The notes beneath the pieces were generated by a model. It saw nothing but the letters and a program-made list of their open reading frames with translations, was not told the DNA's origin and did not search any database. From Rhynchonema sp. JSB1_4 (taxonomy: Eukaryota > Nematoda > Chromadorea > Monhysterida > Xyalidae): DNA of 64,000 nucleotides. A program made the position numbers and the translations under genes. Below, one piece after another: positions 1-13,200 of this stretch (position 1 is the stretch's first letter; the number at the start of each line of letters is the position of its first letter). Location: the NCBI GenBank assembly GCA_030248065.1, contig JASAMV010003993.1:1-64000 (forward strand), written 5' to 3'.

Positions 1-287
1 ATCACATTGGCGAACAGTCTTGAAACTCCGCCCCTTTTTAAATCAAATGAAAGAAAGAGAACGTGACGTGAAATTTGCAAGTTGCTTGCACGGACGCGGA
101 TGCGACAACCTGCCATTTCAACCACCGCCGAGGCCGAACAATATGAATTATGAATGCAGAAGCATTGATGTCGCGCGATCTCGTTCTCAGGATGAGCAAG
201 CCAAAATATTGTCCATTGTTTCAGAAACAATCGTCCCGCGATCCTGCCCAGTCATCCTGACCTGAATTTGAATTCAGGAACCAAATA

Positions 288-3200
288 ATGGAGGATCAAC
301 CAAAAGTGAAGCAGATTTGTGTTGAGGTGAGTGAGCAAGCAAGAATTGAAGTTGCGAGAGGACGAGGAACTAGCATATTTTTTTCTGGGTCCAAGGCGCT
401 CCATTTCATAAGCATTGATGCGGTGGGCTGGGCGCTGTTTCGGTTGCACGGTTGATTGCTGATAACTCTGTACATGTATTCATCATCATGTATTCCTTTT
501 GCAGCTTCCCCGCGACGTGTGGGTGTGGTGTGCGCGCTACATTGATTCGTTCGAAAGCATATTCGAGGTTGTTGGCCAAATTAATGCCAATGTGGTCAAA
601 CCGGGTATTCTGCATGTTGGGCCACATCAGCAAATCACATCCAACCTCTCGGTTGACGCCTTTGTTGAATTTTTTACCAGTTGTTATTTGATATGATCGG
701 TTTCTATTTTATCGACCTAATGTGCAGGTGGCGGCAGCAAGGAACAAAGTCTGCACTGCGTACCCGGCGCGTCTTCCTGCGGCGCTTAAAAACGCAACAT
801 TCGTTGTTCTGCTGGAGAATCTAAAACTCGGTTTGTCCGCGTGTTCTTGAAAACTGCTATAAAAAGTGTAAGTTGCCGTTTCATATTTTTTCACGGAATA
901 AACACGAGTTTGCAGAGACCATTCATAATGACGCACATCGACCGTGGTACACACGCAGCGCCGACTCGCGCACACTGCGCACTGCCATCGGGTTGGAATT
1001 CACTGACACGCGATATGTTCAGGTCTGACCAACGTATGAAACGAATACAGAAATTTAGTGATCCTCCACCGCACAAGAGGTTTTTTGTTAATTCAGGTCG
1101 ATCCGGACACTGGTGAGATTTCGGAAATCGATGTCGGTGAAGAAGTGGAGGGAATTGATGTGTGGGAAATCAAGCACGTCGCACACGAGAAGCCAATTGG
1201 ACGCGCGCTCATGTATCGGTGGGTGACGGTTGCGTGTCACCATTCGCTTGTGTCCTGTGCGTTATCCGCTCCTCATCAGTGTTTCTACAAATATCCCTTT
1301 CATTTCCTTGTAGACAAATATTCACAATGAGCCAATTGAACCCGGACGTACCGATCAGCTTCGCGATTGTGTCGTATCGTCTCGACGACAAGTCACAACG
1401 TTCGACCAGTGCTGCGGCTGTTGTGGAGATGTCGTCGAAGTATGTCACGTATTTGTTCGCGTCACGATGTGCGGTGCATTAGCACTGACGATGTCATGGT
1501 GCAACGGTGTCCGTGAAAACAGGACGAAACGAACAAAGCACACTGTGTTCTGGTCTCGTTTTGGGTAATATGAATGCACCGATATCCCTGCATGCCTGTC
1601 CCTGTCCATTCCGTCTTAATTTATCCGTCTGCTTGCGTTTCCAATTTGCTTTATGTGAAGGTGTTGTGCTTCGATGTCACTATGGTCCCTTTCAGCGACA
1701 AGTGTGTGCCGTCGTCAGCTGATATTTCAACGTCGTGTGTCAACCATGAGTTTAAAGCCGATAATGTTTTTCCCAACGTGATTGAGTTCCACACGCAGCG
1801 GCTCGAGATCGACTACCAAGATTTTTTGGAACTGTCCTTCGGAATCGTTCTGGATGCTGGGAAAAGGTCACGCTGAGAGTAAAGTGCACTGGTATTTTTG
1901 CAAAGAACACATGTACACATTCGTGTTTACCTTTTGCTGCATTGCTGTGCTTATTTTTCCTTCCTGCATGCTCAACGACAGGTCTGTTTGTTTGTTCGGC
2001 ACCGATATATGAAATCACAGCCCTATGGTGTTGCAGAAGTCGAAACGGTGACTTGGAGCCAGACGGCAACGTTGATGACGTTGAAATGTCCGTGCCGGTT
2101 GTGCGACTGCAGCACGATGATGTGGATGTTGTACGACGGAGCACGCGGTTGAGTGGAAAACCAACGTGAGTTCGTATTGTATGCTTCACATTCGTTTTTC
2201 CAAACAGACTAATTTTTTCCAGAGATTTTCGCAAGTTGACGAAACCGATCAAGGCCGAGGTGGGCGACGACGACGGCGATGTGCAAGCGATCGGCAGTAC
2301 TTCGCCAGCGAAACGAGTCGTGGTCAGACGCGGCAAGGCTGCGGTTAGGAAGGCACAACCGCTTCGGAATATGGTTCATCAATCATCAACAAAATATATT
2401 TGTGTGCACACATTTACGCGTTATTTACAGAAAATGCTGACGTCAGCCATCGATTCTTCACTTGACGTCGAAGAGGAAGGTGAACCAGAAGGCCCTATTG
2501 CTAAATCGCGTAAACAAGTGTTGGAATGGCTGGAGAACATCGGTAATCGTCGCACCACGGTCAACAAGGTGGCACAGGCCATGAATGTGTCGAGGGAAAT
2601 CGTTAGCAAGTGGACAAAGGCCGGGCTGGAATGGTCAGATGTTTATGAAGAAACGAATGACCTGGTTGGTTTTTTGTCAAAAGTTTTGTGGCCCGTGTCA
2701 AACTTGGTGATCTGGTGGCGTTGGTCACGCGACTTTGTTGAATTTATGGTTGTTTCGAGCTTCATGATTTCCTATGTTAGCAGGACAAATCCGATGCAGT
2801 CACCAAGTTTGACACGATTCAATACTCAACAAGACCATGAAAGTAAAAACATGACGTTTGTTTGTTTTTTCATGTTAAACTGTGGACCCCGACACGCGTG
2901 ACGGCCGAGGAGGCACTGCACATAGCGCTGTTCGACATGTCCACTGGTGTGGACGTGTGTCTGGATTTCCCGCGCGAATGTCCCAAATTGTGCACTTGCG
3001 CCACTTATGTGCTAGATTTGGCAATGGATGGCATTACCGTCCGTACGTTATATGGCACATAAGCTGTGCATCTGTTTGTAAAACATAGACAGTGCTATTG
3101 GTTCAGAAGAAAAGTAGGGGACTAACATTTGCTGTTAATTATGTCAAAATAAACGTTAAATGCGTATTTTGTACAGCTGTCAGATTATTTGGCGTATTTA

Positions 3201-6200
3201 GGTGTTTTTGAATATGAATGCCCATTTTGGTACTAGCGTCTACACTTTTTATTGATGGTCTGAGCAACAAAGATATAATAGTTGGCTGGCGGCTCCACGG
3301 CGTGTGGGTGCGGGTGTAAGACAGCCACCTGACTGTTGGCCCACTAGAACCATAACCATGCCTACCAATTGCATCACTGCCGCACCAAGTTCAGTACGGG
3401 TCCAATCTCAATGTGGGAAAATGATTTCACCTTAATCTTTGCAGTCGAACTGGAGCACGACAAGCACGCGCCCTACACGCGACAGTTGCCGACCGAAGTG
3501 ACTTACTTCAAAGTTGATGAACAGCAAATCTTGATTGTCGAACGTCCAGACGGTGATGTGAGCGCGTCAAATGATTACAGCTACAAGGTGGTGAAAGAGA
3601 CACAGGAGAAACGCACCAAGGAGGTGAGAAAGTAGTGTAATGAAAAAAACCTTTTTGACGACAACTAAAATATTTTCACAAGTCTTTGTGGACACGTGGT
3701 CATTTTATGCTTCCACACCGACGATGTCCTGGTGCACCCCTGCCTCGAGCAATAAGATCACTCGAGGTGCTTTTTGGAGGTCAATTGGCCAACGGTGTCG
3801 GCTAGGCCTGGTATTGGCACCTCGCCTGTCTGTGAAAACAGGCCGAAACGGGCAAAACTCACTGCTGTTACATTATTGCAGGAGGGTATGGTTCGTCGTA
3901 CAATATTTGTTGTTGTGCCTGCCGACACGCACAACGCGCTGGCTGCCATTGTGACGTTTGAGAGGGAACAACTGTCCAAGCAGGAACTGCAGGTTTGTTC
4001 TGTTACTCACTTTTCCGGCTGGGTATGTTTTTTTTAGATTAAAAAAATCTTTGACATTGCAAATATTATTGCAAGCTCGCGTTTCTATTTCAGGAATTGG
4101 CACAAATGCAGTCACCGCCACCAGCAAAGAATCTGTTCCAAAAGTCGGGTCGGAAGGATCTGGTTCGTGTTTGATTAATTTTTGCTGATTGGCGAAATCA
4201 CAAATACGAAAAATTTATATACGAGTGTTGCATTGCAGTACTCTGATTTCACGCGTCAGACCATCCAAACGTGCCAGAAGCTGCTCACTGGCAACTTGAC
4301 ATCAAAAACCGCGTTTAGCAAAATCAAAAAGCTTGTCGACTCGGTGGAGAAGCCTGCACGTGGGTAGCTCAGATAATTGTGGTTGAGAAATTAATTCTGA
4401 AACCTGAATACAGTTTCAGTAGCTCTCGGTGGTTCAGCGAAATCCAGTCCTAATGCAAAGTCACAGAAACGTAAGGCGCAATCGAGGCCAGGGCGACCAG
4501 CTACGAAACGAGTCAATGCCGGTCAGGATGCTGTCTTCGGACAGGAAAGTCCAGAGGATTCAGTGCTGCAGGTGGGTGAACACCAGTCTGAGCTGCAGCC
4601 TCTGTCTGTTTTTGAAGACGAAGACGTTTGTATCCTTCCATTTATTCAGCTGGAGTTTGTGCAGTCGGACTCGCCAGCGCTAAAAGATCACGCGACCTAT
4701 CGCACACGCGGTGGCAATTTGATGTCTTACGATCCAGACGATATTGTTGAAGAACCCTATGACCCACCGAGACCCGGTGAACCTGAACGATATGCTGAAT
4801 GGATTGAGGCCCCGTGGGTGCCCTATAAATGGGGACAGATGTTGATCTACAGCCGGACAAAGGTGACCAAAATCAACAAAACTTGCGATCGTCGTCAATC
4901 ACGGTGGCTTTAACAAAGTTTTTGCATGTTCCAGCCCGGTCATGTGTATCGTTTCTACTGGTCTGGTTCGCGAGACCGACCCAGAGCCTCCTGGGCATGT
5001 ACGGCGTGTAATCTGACTGAATTTGAAGGTGCCGATGGCGAAATAATCAAAGAATCGGACAGCAAATTGTATCCCGGGAAGAAAAAGCCGTCCGGCGAGA
5101 AACGCGCGCGAAGAAATGGTGGGCTAAATTTCTGTCATTAAGACTTGAAGGCGATTGGATTGGATTTGATCCCAATTTCAGTTCTGAAAGGTCGCAAACG
5201 ATTTCTATACCCGGTGGCGAGATTGTGTCCACGAAGCATCTGGCTGGATATTGATGAAGGTGCCCATCATTCTGTTGTTGTTGTTGTTGTAATTTTCGAA
5301 GAAATTCAAAAAAGTGTTAATAATCAACAAAAAAACAAAATATTCAACGATTGCATCTCACAGGTCATACTTGCGACGGCCCCCTGCCAATGTCGAAAAT
5401 GATCGCTGAATTGGCTCGTCGCCAACTTGTTTGGGAATTGCGTCAGGACGACATGCCTGGCGTGTGGGAGTGCCACAAACGGGTGAGCGGTTTTATCAGT
5501 TCATTCAGATCAAATTGTGACTCGCTCAGTTTGCCGTGCACTGGTCGTCCACAATGTGGCAAACCGGCAAGCGTCGTTTTCTTTATGTTGCACGCGCCAT
5601 TGGCTACAATGTTGGCTCAGCATGAACAGTACTGATACATCCCGATTCGGCTATCATACCATTGCTTCAATACGTTAATCCAGCAATAGGGATCGGGCAA
5701 TGTCGGTGTCGGCTACCCTCAGATGTCGCGTTTTTTGAACGCGACACCCGACATTTGCAGCTCAATCATCAACTTTGCTCAAGAAAAGATTTTTAAATTG
5801 TCATAAATGAAACAAGTGAGCAACACTTGTGCTTGCTTTTGGTCGAAAAATACGACGTAGGATGTCGGGTATTTTTCGAAATGTTGGATGTCGGCTTTTA
5901 TTTTCTAGTATTCGGTGCCGCGTTTTTTTGAAAGTTTTTTGAAAAGTCGAGTACCTTGTCCTACAATTGGGTTTTGTCAATTGGGGCCCAATCAATTTAG
6001 GTTCAACTTAGTCTTAGGCTTACTCTACGTAAGTGTGTTGATAGGGGTGAGGGCTGCCTACGCTAAGCCAACCCTACAAGTGAACTCCGGCTGGGAACCC
6101 AACTGACCGGGCCCGGGTCCCAGGAGAATACATCTATAAATATACATACGACCCAGCCCCTCAGGTGATTCGTGAGTACTACCTGCTCGGGCTGTCACAT

Positions 6201-8593
6201 GGCATCGATCGTGAAGAAATCCTGAACGAACTGCCGTGGTCGGTATCATCGATGGTGAAAGCAACCTTGCGACGTTACGGCATCAGGAGAGATGGATCGC
6301 GCAGAAATCTGCCTTCCGGCTCCAAGGTGAGTTCTCGCTTGTGTATGTCTTTGTTTGTTTTGAAAAAAAACTTTTAATATTTGCGTCAGAAACTAATAAT
6401 ACACTTTTGATGTTTCAGTATCCAACGTTGAAAGGCGAGAACGTTGACACACCGCTGGGCACGATACACAAACTGAGAGAATACTTTCAGCGAAAGGCCG
6501 ATGATCCGTTCACATTGGACGACGACGAGGTTTGCAACCAAAGTTGACGTTTTTGTTACGCTGAATTTCTGGGACCCGATTATTACTTCAGATCGATCTG
6601 CAAGTGCGCAACAATCCCGAAATTCGAGCGGAGGCAATGCGCGGGACTCGTTTTATGTCGACGTCAATGAATGTGATTCCCGGTGAGGCTCGACTCTGTC
6701 TCGTTATTGCAATAATATCAAAGGGTCAGTTACAAAACCTGCACTGGATTAGGTCGAGCTGGCGCTCTACTATGGCGTGAATTGAACAAAGCATCACAAA
6801 AGTACACGCCGGACAAAGTGAAGCAGATCGATGAGAACACAATGCAGTTTGTGGAGGAGGATTGTGTGTCGACAGCGACCGTGTGTCGCACGGATGTCGG
6901 TCAATTCACGTGCGATTGCACACAATACAACGATGAAATGATATATTGTTGTCGACATACACGCGCCTTCGCTGGACTGGTCGACGAAGTTACCGTGAGT
7001 TGGCGCCTTGTTCTGTGAGTACTGTAAATGGCAATGCGTAAATATACATTTATTTATAAGTTCGTGAGTGGTGAAGCAAATGAAATCTGCTTTCACCCAT
7101 TTCTGGGGCTCGTGTCTATCTGGTGGTGCCGCTGTCCCGATGCACCACCCACGTCTGTGAAAACAGAACGGACTGCTGCTGTTACTCCATGGGTGTGCGT
7201 GCTTCGTATGTATGCGGGTTCCATGATTGTACAGGATAATTGAATCGTGAACATTTCTCAGTTTTGCTTGATTTCTTGTTTGACACAATCAAGATCATAG
7301 GCGCTACGCCATTACCTGTACGACACGTACCGTGAGGACGTGACCGCATTCAATCGCATGCTGCTACTGCAGAACCCGGGTGGCATAACCAAAGTGCGAC
7401 GCTCACTGCCTGGAGAACATATTGGTAAGTCCGATCGATGTGCGGGGTCTTTGATGTAGGGTTGACTATAACTGATACTAATTGTAAAGTGGTTGACGCT
7501 AGTTGACCGCAGTGTCATCTGCATTTCGCATTGAAGAGAAAGGTAATCATCCCGTCGTTTGTTTGGCAGCACACAGTGCGCAGACGACACTCGTCAATCA
7601 TTTTACCGTGCGTTGTTTGTTCACCAGAATGCTCGCTGCAAAATGCTGAGCTATTCACTTCAGGGAAAGGATCGCGTCTCGGCGGCCAGGTGAAGAAATT
7701 GTCAAATGCCATTCGGTTTGCGTTGAGTCAACTGCCGGATGATATTGAGATTTATGTGGAGGAATGGAATATTATTCTCAGTCAGTTTTCTTGCTCTTTT
7801 TATTCTCACCAAAACACCAGTTCTGATTTTTGCTGATCAGGATAACTAAAAGCACCGGTTTTGTGGCAAATTTGTCTGTTTGCAGGCAAGTCTAAATCGT
7901 TTGTGGGCCAAAATCTGGTGCAAACGTTCCCTCACGATCCCGACCTATTTCTTGTCTTGGTTGATCGTCAACCGTTCACTGTGCAACGACACGCCAAAAT
8001 ATTGTATGAATGCAATTGTGACCAGTTTGTGGCGTTACGGTGAGTGCGCTGTGGTTGTCTGTAGGCATTTCATCATTGGCCAGCCGGGTGGTCAAACTAG
8101 CATTTATTTTGGAGTTGGACTTGAGATTGTGCTGCTAATCAAGCAAACAAGCCAACATGAATGTCACTTGCAGTTGTGTGTGCATGCACACGTTGGCCGT
8201 CGCCCGATCGCTGAATGAACACGTCGAGTACATTTCAATGTGTGAACGATTCGTCGTCGATGTGCTTGTCGGAGAGCAGGAGGAGGAGGAGGAACGGGTG
8301 AGCGGTTGATGTTGTGTGTCCTGCTCTGGTTGCATCACGGCACAGCCCACGGTCGGTATCGCCAAATGTTTCAAAACCTCCCGTAGCGCTCTCTCTCTCT
8401 GTCTGGTCCTATGAATTCAACTCTGTAATTGTTGTTTTCTCAGATCGACGAGTCATTCGTGGTGGATGACAACACCTCCGTCTTGTCCACCGACGTTTCG
8501 GGACTGCCACCTGCTACCGCCAGTACGATTACTGCTGCTGGCACACCGGGTACCCTTAGCGATCTATCATTTGTGTCTTCCTTGCTCAAGTGA
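288..8593 (+). CDS. multi-exon SWIM zinc-finger protein with AT-hook-like and FLYWCH-like segments
   Basis: Probably a nuclear DNA-binding protein. Exons were chained by frame and splice consensus from the ATG at 288 (MEDQPKVKQICVE, donor at 327) to the stop at 8591-8593. Visible parts in order: an acidic and basic N-terminal half; a helix-turn-helix-like stretch near 2515-2640 (VNKVAQAMNVSREIVSKW); an AT-hook-like SRPGRPATKR near 4490; a FLYWCH-like block near 4930-5110 (YRFYWSGSR...WACTAC); a first SWIM finger near 6915-6960 (CDC...CCRH); a second SWIM finger split by an intron (CNCDQFVALR at about 8010-8039, then CVCMH near 8175); a Glu run at 8275-8295; and a final exon at 8444-8593 ending SFVSSLLK. 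No DDE transposase domain was recognised. Junctions near 660-720, 2660-2920 and 3040-3440 are uncertain, so this could be two genes. Introns carry repeats. The parent family was not identified. Confidence 0.6.
2695..2815. mobile_element. palindromic repeat (AACTTGGTGA family), short copy
   Basis: A 121-bp element in an intron of the SWIM-finger gene, with 16-bp perfect inverted ends: GTGTCAAACTTGGTGA at 2695-2710 and its complement at 2800-2815. Inside the left end is TTGGTCACGCGAC, as in other copies. Confidence 0.8.
3719..3860 (+). repeat. GACGATG...GAAAACAGG repeat copy with insertion
   Basis: The left half CCGACGATGTCCTGGTGCAC and right half CTGTCTGTGAAAACAGGCCG are separated by about 80 extra bases that include CACTCGAGGTGC-like and CTCGAG palindromes. 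It lies in an intron of the SWIM-finger gene. Confidence 0.65.
5271..5291 (+). repeat. (TTG)n microsatellite
   Basis: Six to seven TTG units in an intron of the SWIM-finger gene. Confidence 0.85.
5685..5965 (-). repeat. CCCGACACCC-rich interspersed repeat, copy 1
   Basis: An intronic copy in the SWIM-finger gene, in reverse orientation relative to the UCKL1 copy. Shared landmarks are AGGGATCGGGCAAT at one end, AAAATAAAAGCCG in the middle and TTTTTCGACC after it. The interior alternates GTCGG/CCGAC units and can fold back. Confidence 0.75.
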
Positions 8594-10282
8594 TGGTCTC
8601 TATTTTCAGGCAAGGTGCGTTTCTTGGCAGCCCGATCAGCTGCACAACACGCAAATGAAAATGATGATTACATTTGGTACTGAACGCGGATAATGATATC
8701 ACGGCCTCTATTCATTTTCGATGCGAATTTTATCTGGTGTTGTGGGCTGTACCTATTACAAATGTATGTATTTCCGATAACATTTTTTTTACCCAGGGAT
8801 TGATCATTTTTGTTGCACATCCATCTGAGTGGTCTATCTGTTTATGGTTTTGCGCTCTGTTATCGCCACCAGTGATCGTGGGGGATTATTGTTCGTGTTA
8901 CTTCTACAGTTTCACTACGTGAATGTTTTCATGTATAACCTTTCATGTATAAATTGTACCATTCTAGTTCCGTTAATCTGCAGATTGTTGATTCAAGCGA
9001 GAATATGTGCACTCTCTGTGTGTCTGTTTGCTTTGTTTTTGTTATCCATTGTTTTGTCCTGTTTTTTAGTTCATGAGCGCTACGGGACCAAGCGTGGTCC
9101 CCAAACTTGCGTTATGTACTTGTAGATATAATATATTTACGATAATCTGCTGTCCAACCTGGACGCTTTCTCGTTTCCGGGTCAAATTCCTGTTTTCCCG
9201 CCTAATATTTGTTAATATAGCGTGTCCCGCCGTTCACAAACTACTGTGCGTGTATGCTCCATAATTTATCGTGTGGTTCCTGAGAAAAATGAAGAAATCA
9301 ATTGATCATTTGTGTGAATTTTATTGTGTGTAACACGCGTTTTATCGCGAACCGTTGTCCTACCGCTTCTTGCTTGCATATCTGGTCAAAATACCAGCCG
9401 ATCCGCCTGTGTTTGTGTTCGTGACCACTTGTTTTCGTGCCAATCACACTGCCTCGCTGGTTGCTAGGGACTTCAACATTATGTTGATAGCTGAGACTTG
9501 TTTCGTTTTTCGCTGCAATTTTTATTCTTTTTCGTCTCTGAGGAAAATGCTGACGTAACGCACTGAAATGAAAATTGCCATTTTTTGTATTCAGGTGCAA
9601 TTACACCGCCACCACCGCACACAAATTGGGTATGCGTGTGTTCGGTGGCATTCTCTACCTCTCGCCGAAACTTGGTTTGCGCAATCAATGACAACGTGAC
9701 ATCATCTGTGTTGGGTACGTTCCTTTATTATCATTGGGTTTGAACGAAATTTTTTCATTTTGCCACCTGAAGATAAGATAACGGGCTAAAATTTGCAACT
9801 GTCACTTGTCGTCAGACGCCATTAATTTTTAGGCGTTAGCGCCGGCTAATGTGCAATCGTGTTGTGTGATTGCGACAATCCAACTGTTTCAACTTCGCTG
9901 TACAAATGTTCTGAATTGTAATTTCTGATTCGAAAATGAGTCAGCAATCTGTTGTGCCGAAGGCCCTTACAAATGGGTAAGAAACTCAAAATTTTAGGTA
10001 TACTACGCTTTCTACTGGCGCTGAGTTTGGTTTGCAAAACCTTGTAACCCACGTCTTTTGCAACTCTCAGTAAAAATTTTTACATTTTGTTGGTTAAGCA
10101 CACACTGGTGCAAAGTAGCCTGATATTCTGATCTGATATCAACCCGGTACGAATTGCATCAACAACATTGCAGAGGCTCAATTGAGAATCGTTCCATATG
10201 GTATTTGTGGCAGATTGCACATTTATTCCGTCAATAGTTGTTATTGTTTGTTTACTTGAGTTTCTCCGAGCCCGCCACATCG
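8594..10282. other. intergenic, no gene seen
   Basis: This stretch is T-rich and lies between the SWIM-finger gene and UCKL1. A short open segment after an acceptor-like AG at about 9596 could be a small exon or part of a 5' UTR. It cannot be linked in frame to UCKL1 and is not called. Confidence 0.5.
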
Positions 10283-13200
10283 ATGGCACCCCGTCGTCCG
10301 CAAATGGTTCGCATCAGTGAAGATGTGCAACAATTCAGTGCGGTCGGGCTGGCATCACCGAATGCAACCAATCTCTACAGATCCAGGAGCGACTCAAGGT
10401 TCGTCTGAATATTGGGGGCCATATATTTTGTTTCTTGCTTGCTTGATCTGGGTAGGCTAACGGCACCCACTGAATTGAACAATGTGGCACATGACCTGGC
10501 TGGCTGCCCACCAGCCCGGGTCGGAAATAAAAGGGCCCTGTCTGCATGTTGTCGTTATCTTTTATCCGTGTGATTCACTGACTTCATCATGCGTACATCA
10601 GGAGTTTGAGATGTATCCATGTGTCACGATTGTTTCACATCAAAATTCCTGATTGCGTGTCGTGTGTGAGCCACCATAGTTTCAATTTCACAATGCATTT
10701 TGTTTGTTTTTCGGCTGTTTTACATCACCTAATTTTGTCGAACTTCATGAAAAGTTCAAGATTTCAGTGCAGTCTGAATATTTTGTGTTATTTTTAGTGG
10801 CGAAGCAGCGACATCGTCCAGCCGCGCTTCGCCAGCCAGTTCCAGCTCAAACATTCGTGATCTGGTGCTTTCGGTAAATTTATGTCCATTTTACGAAAAC
10901 GACTTAGGTTTTGTAAAGTAAAACGATAATTTTCAGGTGGAAGACGAGGAGACGCGCCGACGTCGTGCTCGAACGCTGAGTGGATCGAATGCTGAACCGT
11001 TCATGACCACTGACTCCGGAAAGGTAAAATACGTTGGGGAAAACTTGTAACACTTTTGAGGCAGGTTGCTTTTGTAAGATTGCAACCGTTCCTACATTTG
11101 CAGCGTGTTTATACCAAGGGTCGACCGCCGTGGTACGATGTGACGGGCAAGAAGTTGAAGGATCCGTTTGTGATTGGTGAGTCACTGCGTCGCGGGTGAG
11201 GCTAGAGATCGGGGGGGGGGCTCTACCCGACATCTGACAAAAAAGTCGGCATCCGACACTTCTAAAAATACCACACACTCGCCATCGAAGTTTTGGACCA
11301 AAAACACAAAATTTTGTTCGTTTTCCTCGTTAGTGCAATTTTTGTGTCAGTGTTTACTGAATTCAAGTGTTTTTAATCAACATGAATACCAAACCGCCAC
11401 ATTCTGCGTCTTCGGAAACATTTGGTTCGAAGAAAATTTATCACCAAATTTCTTCTCTCATCTTTTCAAAGATGAAGTCAGTTGGTGAAAGATTTCAAAA
11501 CCATTGGGAAAAGTCGTTTTTTGCAGGCGTGTGCGGCGGATCGGCGAGCGGCAAGACGACGGTTGCAGAGAAGTTGATCGGTCTGTTGGGCATGCAGTGG
11601 GTGACCTTGTTGAGTATGGACTCCTTCTACAAGGTTGGTTACTTGATTATCACAATCCATGGTTGTGATTGAAATAATACCGTTTCAACACGTTGTTGAC
11701 GTTACCATGTTGCTTCTGATGCAATAAAAAACTTGAACTTGAACAACGTTTGTGCTCAGGTTCTGAGTGAGAAGGAGCACGAGCAAGCAGCGCGCAATGA
11801 GCATAATTTCGATCATCCAGATGCATTCGATTTTAAATTGCTGCATGACTCGTTGGAACGGCTGCGCGCTGGCAAATGTATTGAGGTCGGTTTGTGTGGA
11901 CAAAGTGGTCCGTTTTATGTACATTTTGGTAAACTTTGAGAATAAACTTCGTGTAAAATCAGGTGCCGATCTACAATTTCACCACTCACCGACGTGAGAA
12001 ACAAACACGGGTCATGTACGGCGCTGATGTGATCATCTTCGAGGTTGATCGTTTTGGTTTTCTTGGTTTTTGTGACACATCGAAATGTCTGTCGTTTTTG
12101 TTTCAATCTCTGCATTCTTGTTGTGAGTAACCATACTTTTATGATTTGAGGGCATTCTCGCGTTCCACGACCAGAAAATTGTGGAAATGATGGATCTAAA
12201 GATATTCGTGGACACCGACAGCGACACGCGCTTGTCACGACGATTGCAGAGGGATATTGTGGACAGGGGCCGGAAGGTGGACGACGTGTTCGATCAGTAC
12301 TTCAAACACGTCAAACCGTCGTTCGATTCATTCATTGCGCCCTGCATGAAATGCGCCGACATCATTGTGCCAAGGGGTGGGGAGAACACGGTGAGTTGAA
12401 TATATTTCAGAATATTGTAATAAAGTTTTTTCACATCTGTTTCACATATTTTTGTTCGAAGATGAATAATCACACTAATATGCGAACACTCTCATACGCT
12501 AACAATGAAACATGTTTGACTGATGAAACTAAAGCGTTGAAAATTAAGTGAGTGAATGAAAGTTATACAGACTGATATCAAATTTTGAGCGAACAAAGAC
12601 GAAATTTACTGGTGTGTACTGGCAGACGAAAACCTTTTTTTTTTCGTTTTTTTTCCCGAGACCGAAATATTTTTGCATATATTTTTCCGTGGGTACTTTA
12701 TCGGCTTTTATGGGGTAAACGTTGGTACTTCAGTTCGAGTTTGGCAAAAAATTGTAACGCAAAACCGGTGAGTTTTTGATTTTGGGAAAAAATTGGCTCA
12801 AGCATGAACATTTATTGACGACAAAGATTGTAAAACGCCTGTTTCCGTAGAGTTAAGCACTCTTCGAAAAACAACCCGCCCACATGAACATATTTGATCT
12901 AAAATCGTCATATTTTTCGATTTATTGGAAAAACGTGTTTTTTTCGCGAAAAGTAAGAAACGGTTCTTTATGCCAGTATATACTGGTGCCTCTAATTTCA
13001 ATCAGCGACAGCGCGCAAGTTATTCATTTGGGGGTCTTGGAGCAACGCTCATCGAAATTAGTGGCACCATAAATTTCAAATAAAATATCCTAACAAATGC
13101 AAAAAAGTCATAAAAAAGCCAAAACAATTGTCGATCACCAGTATTTGTTTTGAAACCGCTCACAAACCTTTCAGGTTGCGATCGGCGTGATCGTGAAAGA

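Noticed and set aside
1752..2336. Long minus-strand open frame (194 codons) opposite the SWIM gene.
   Set aside because: It crosses clear plus-strand exons and introns and has no coding motif; a shadow frame.
11207..11275. G run and CCGACATC units considered as a telomere-like or G-quadruplex regulatory site.
   Set aside because: The units match the interspersed CCCGACACCC family, so a repeat remnant is the simpler reading.
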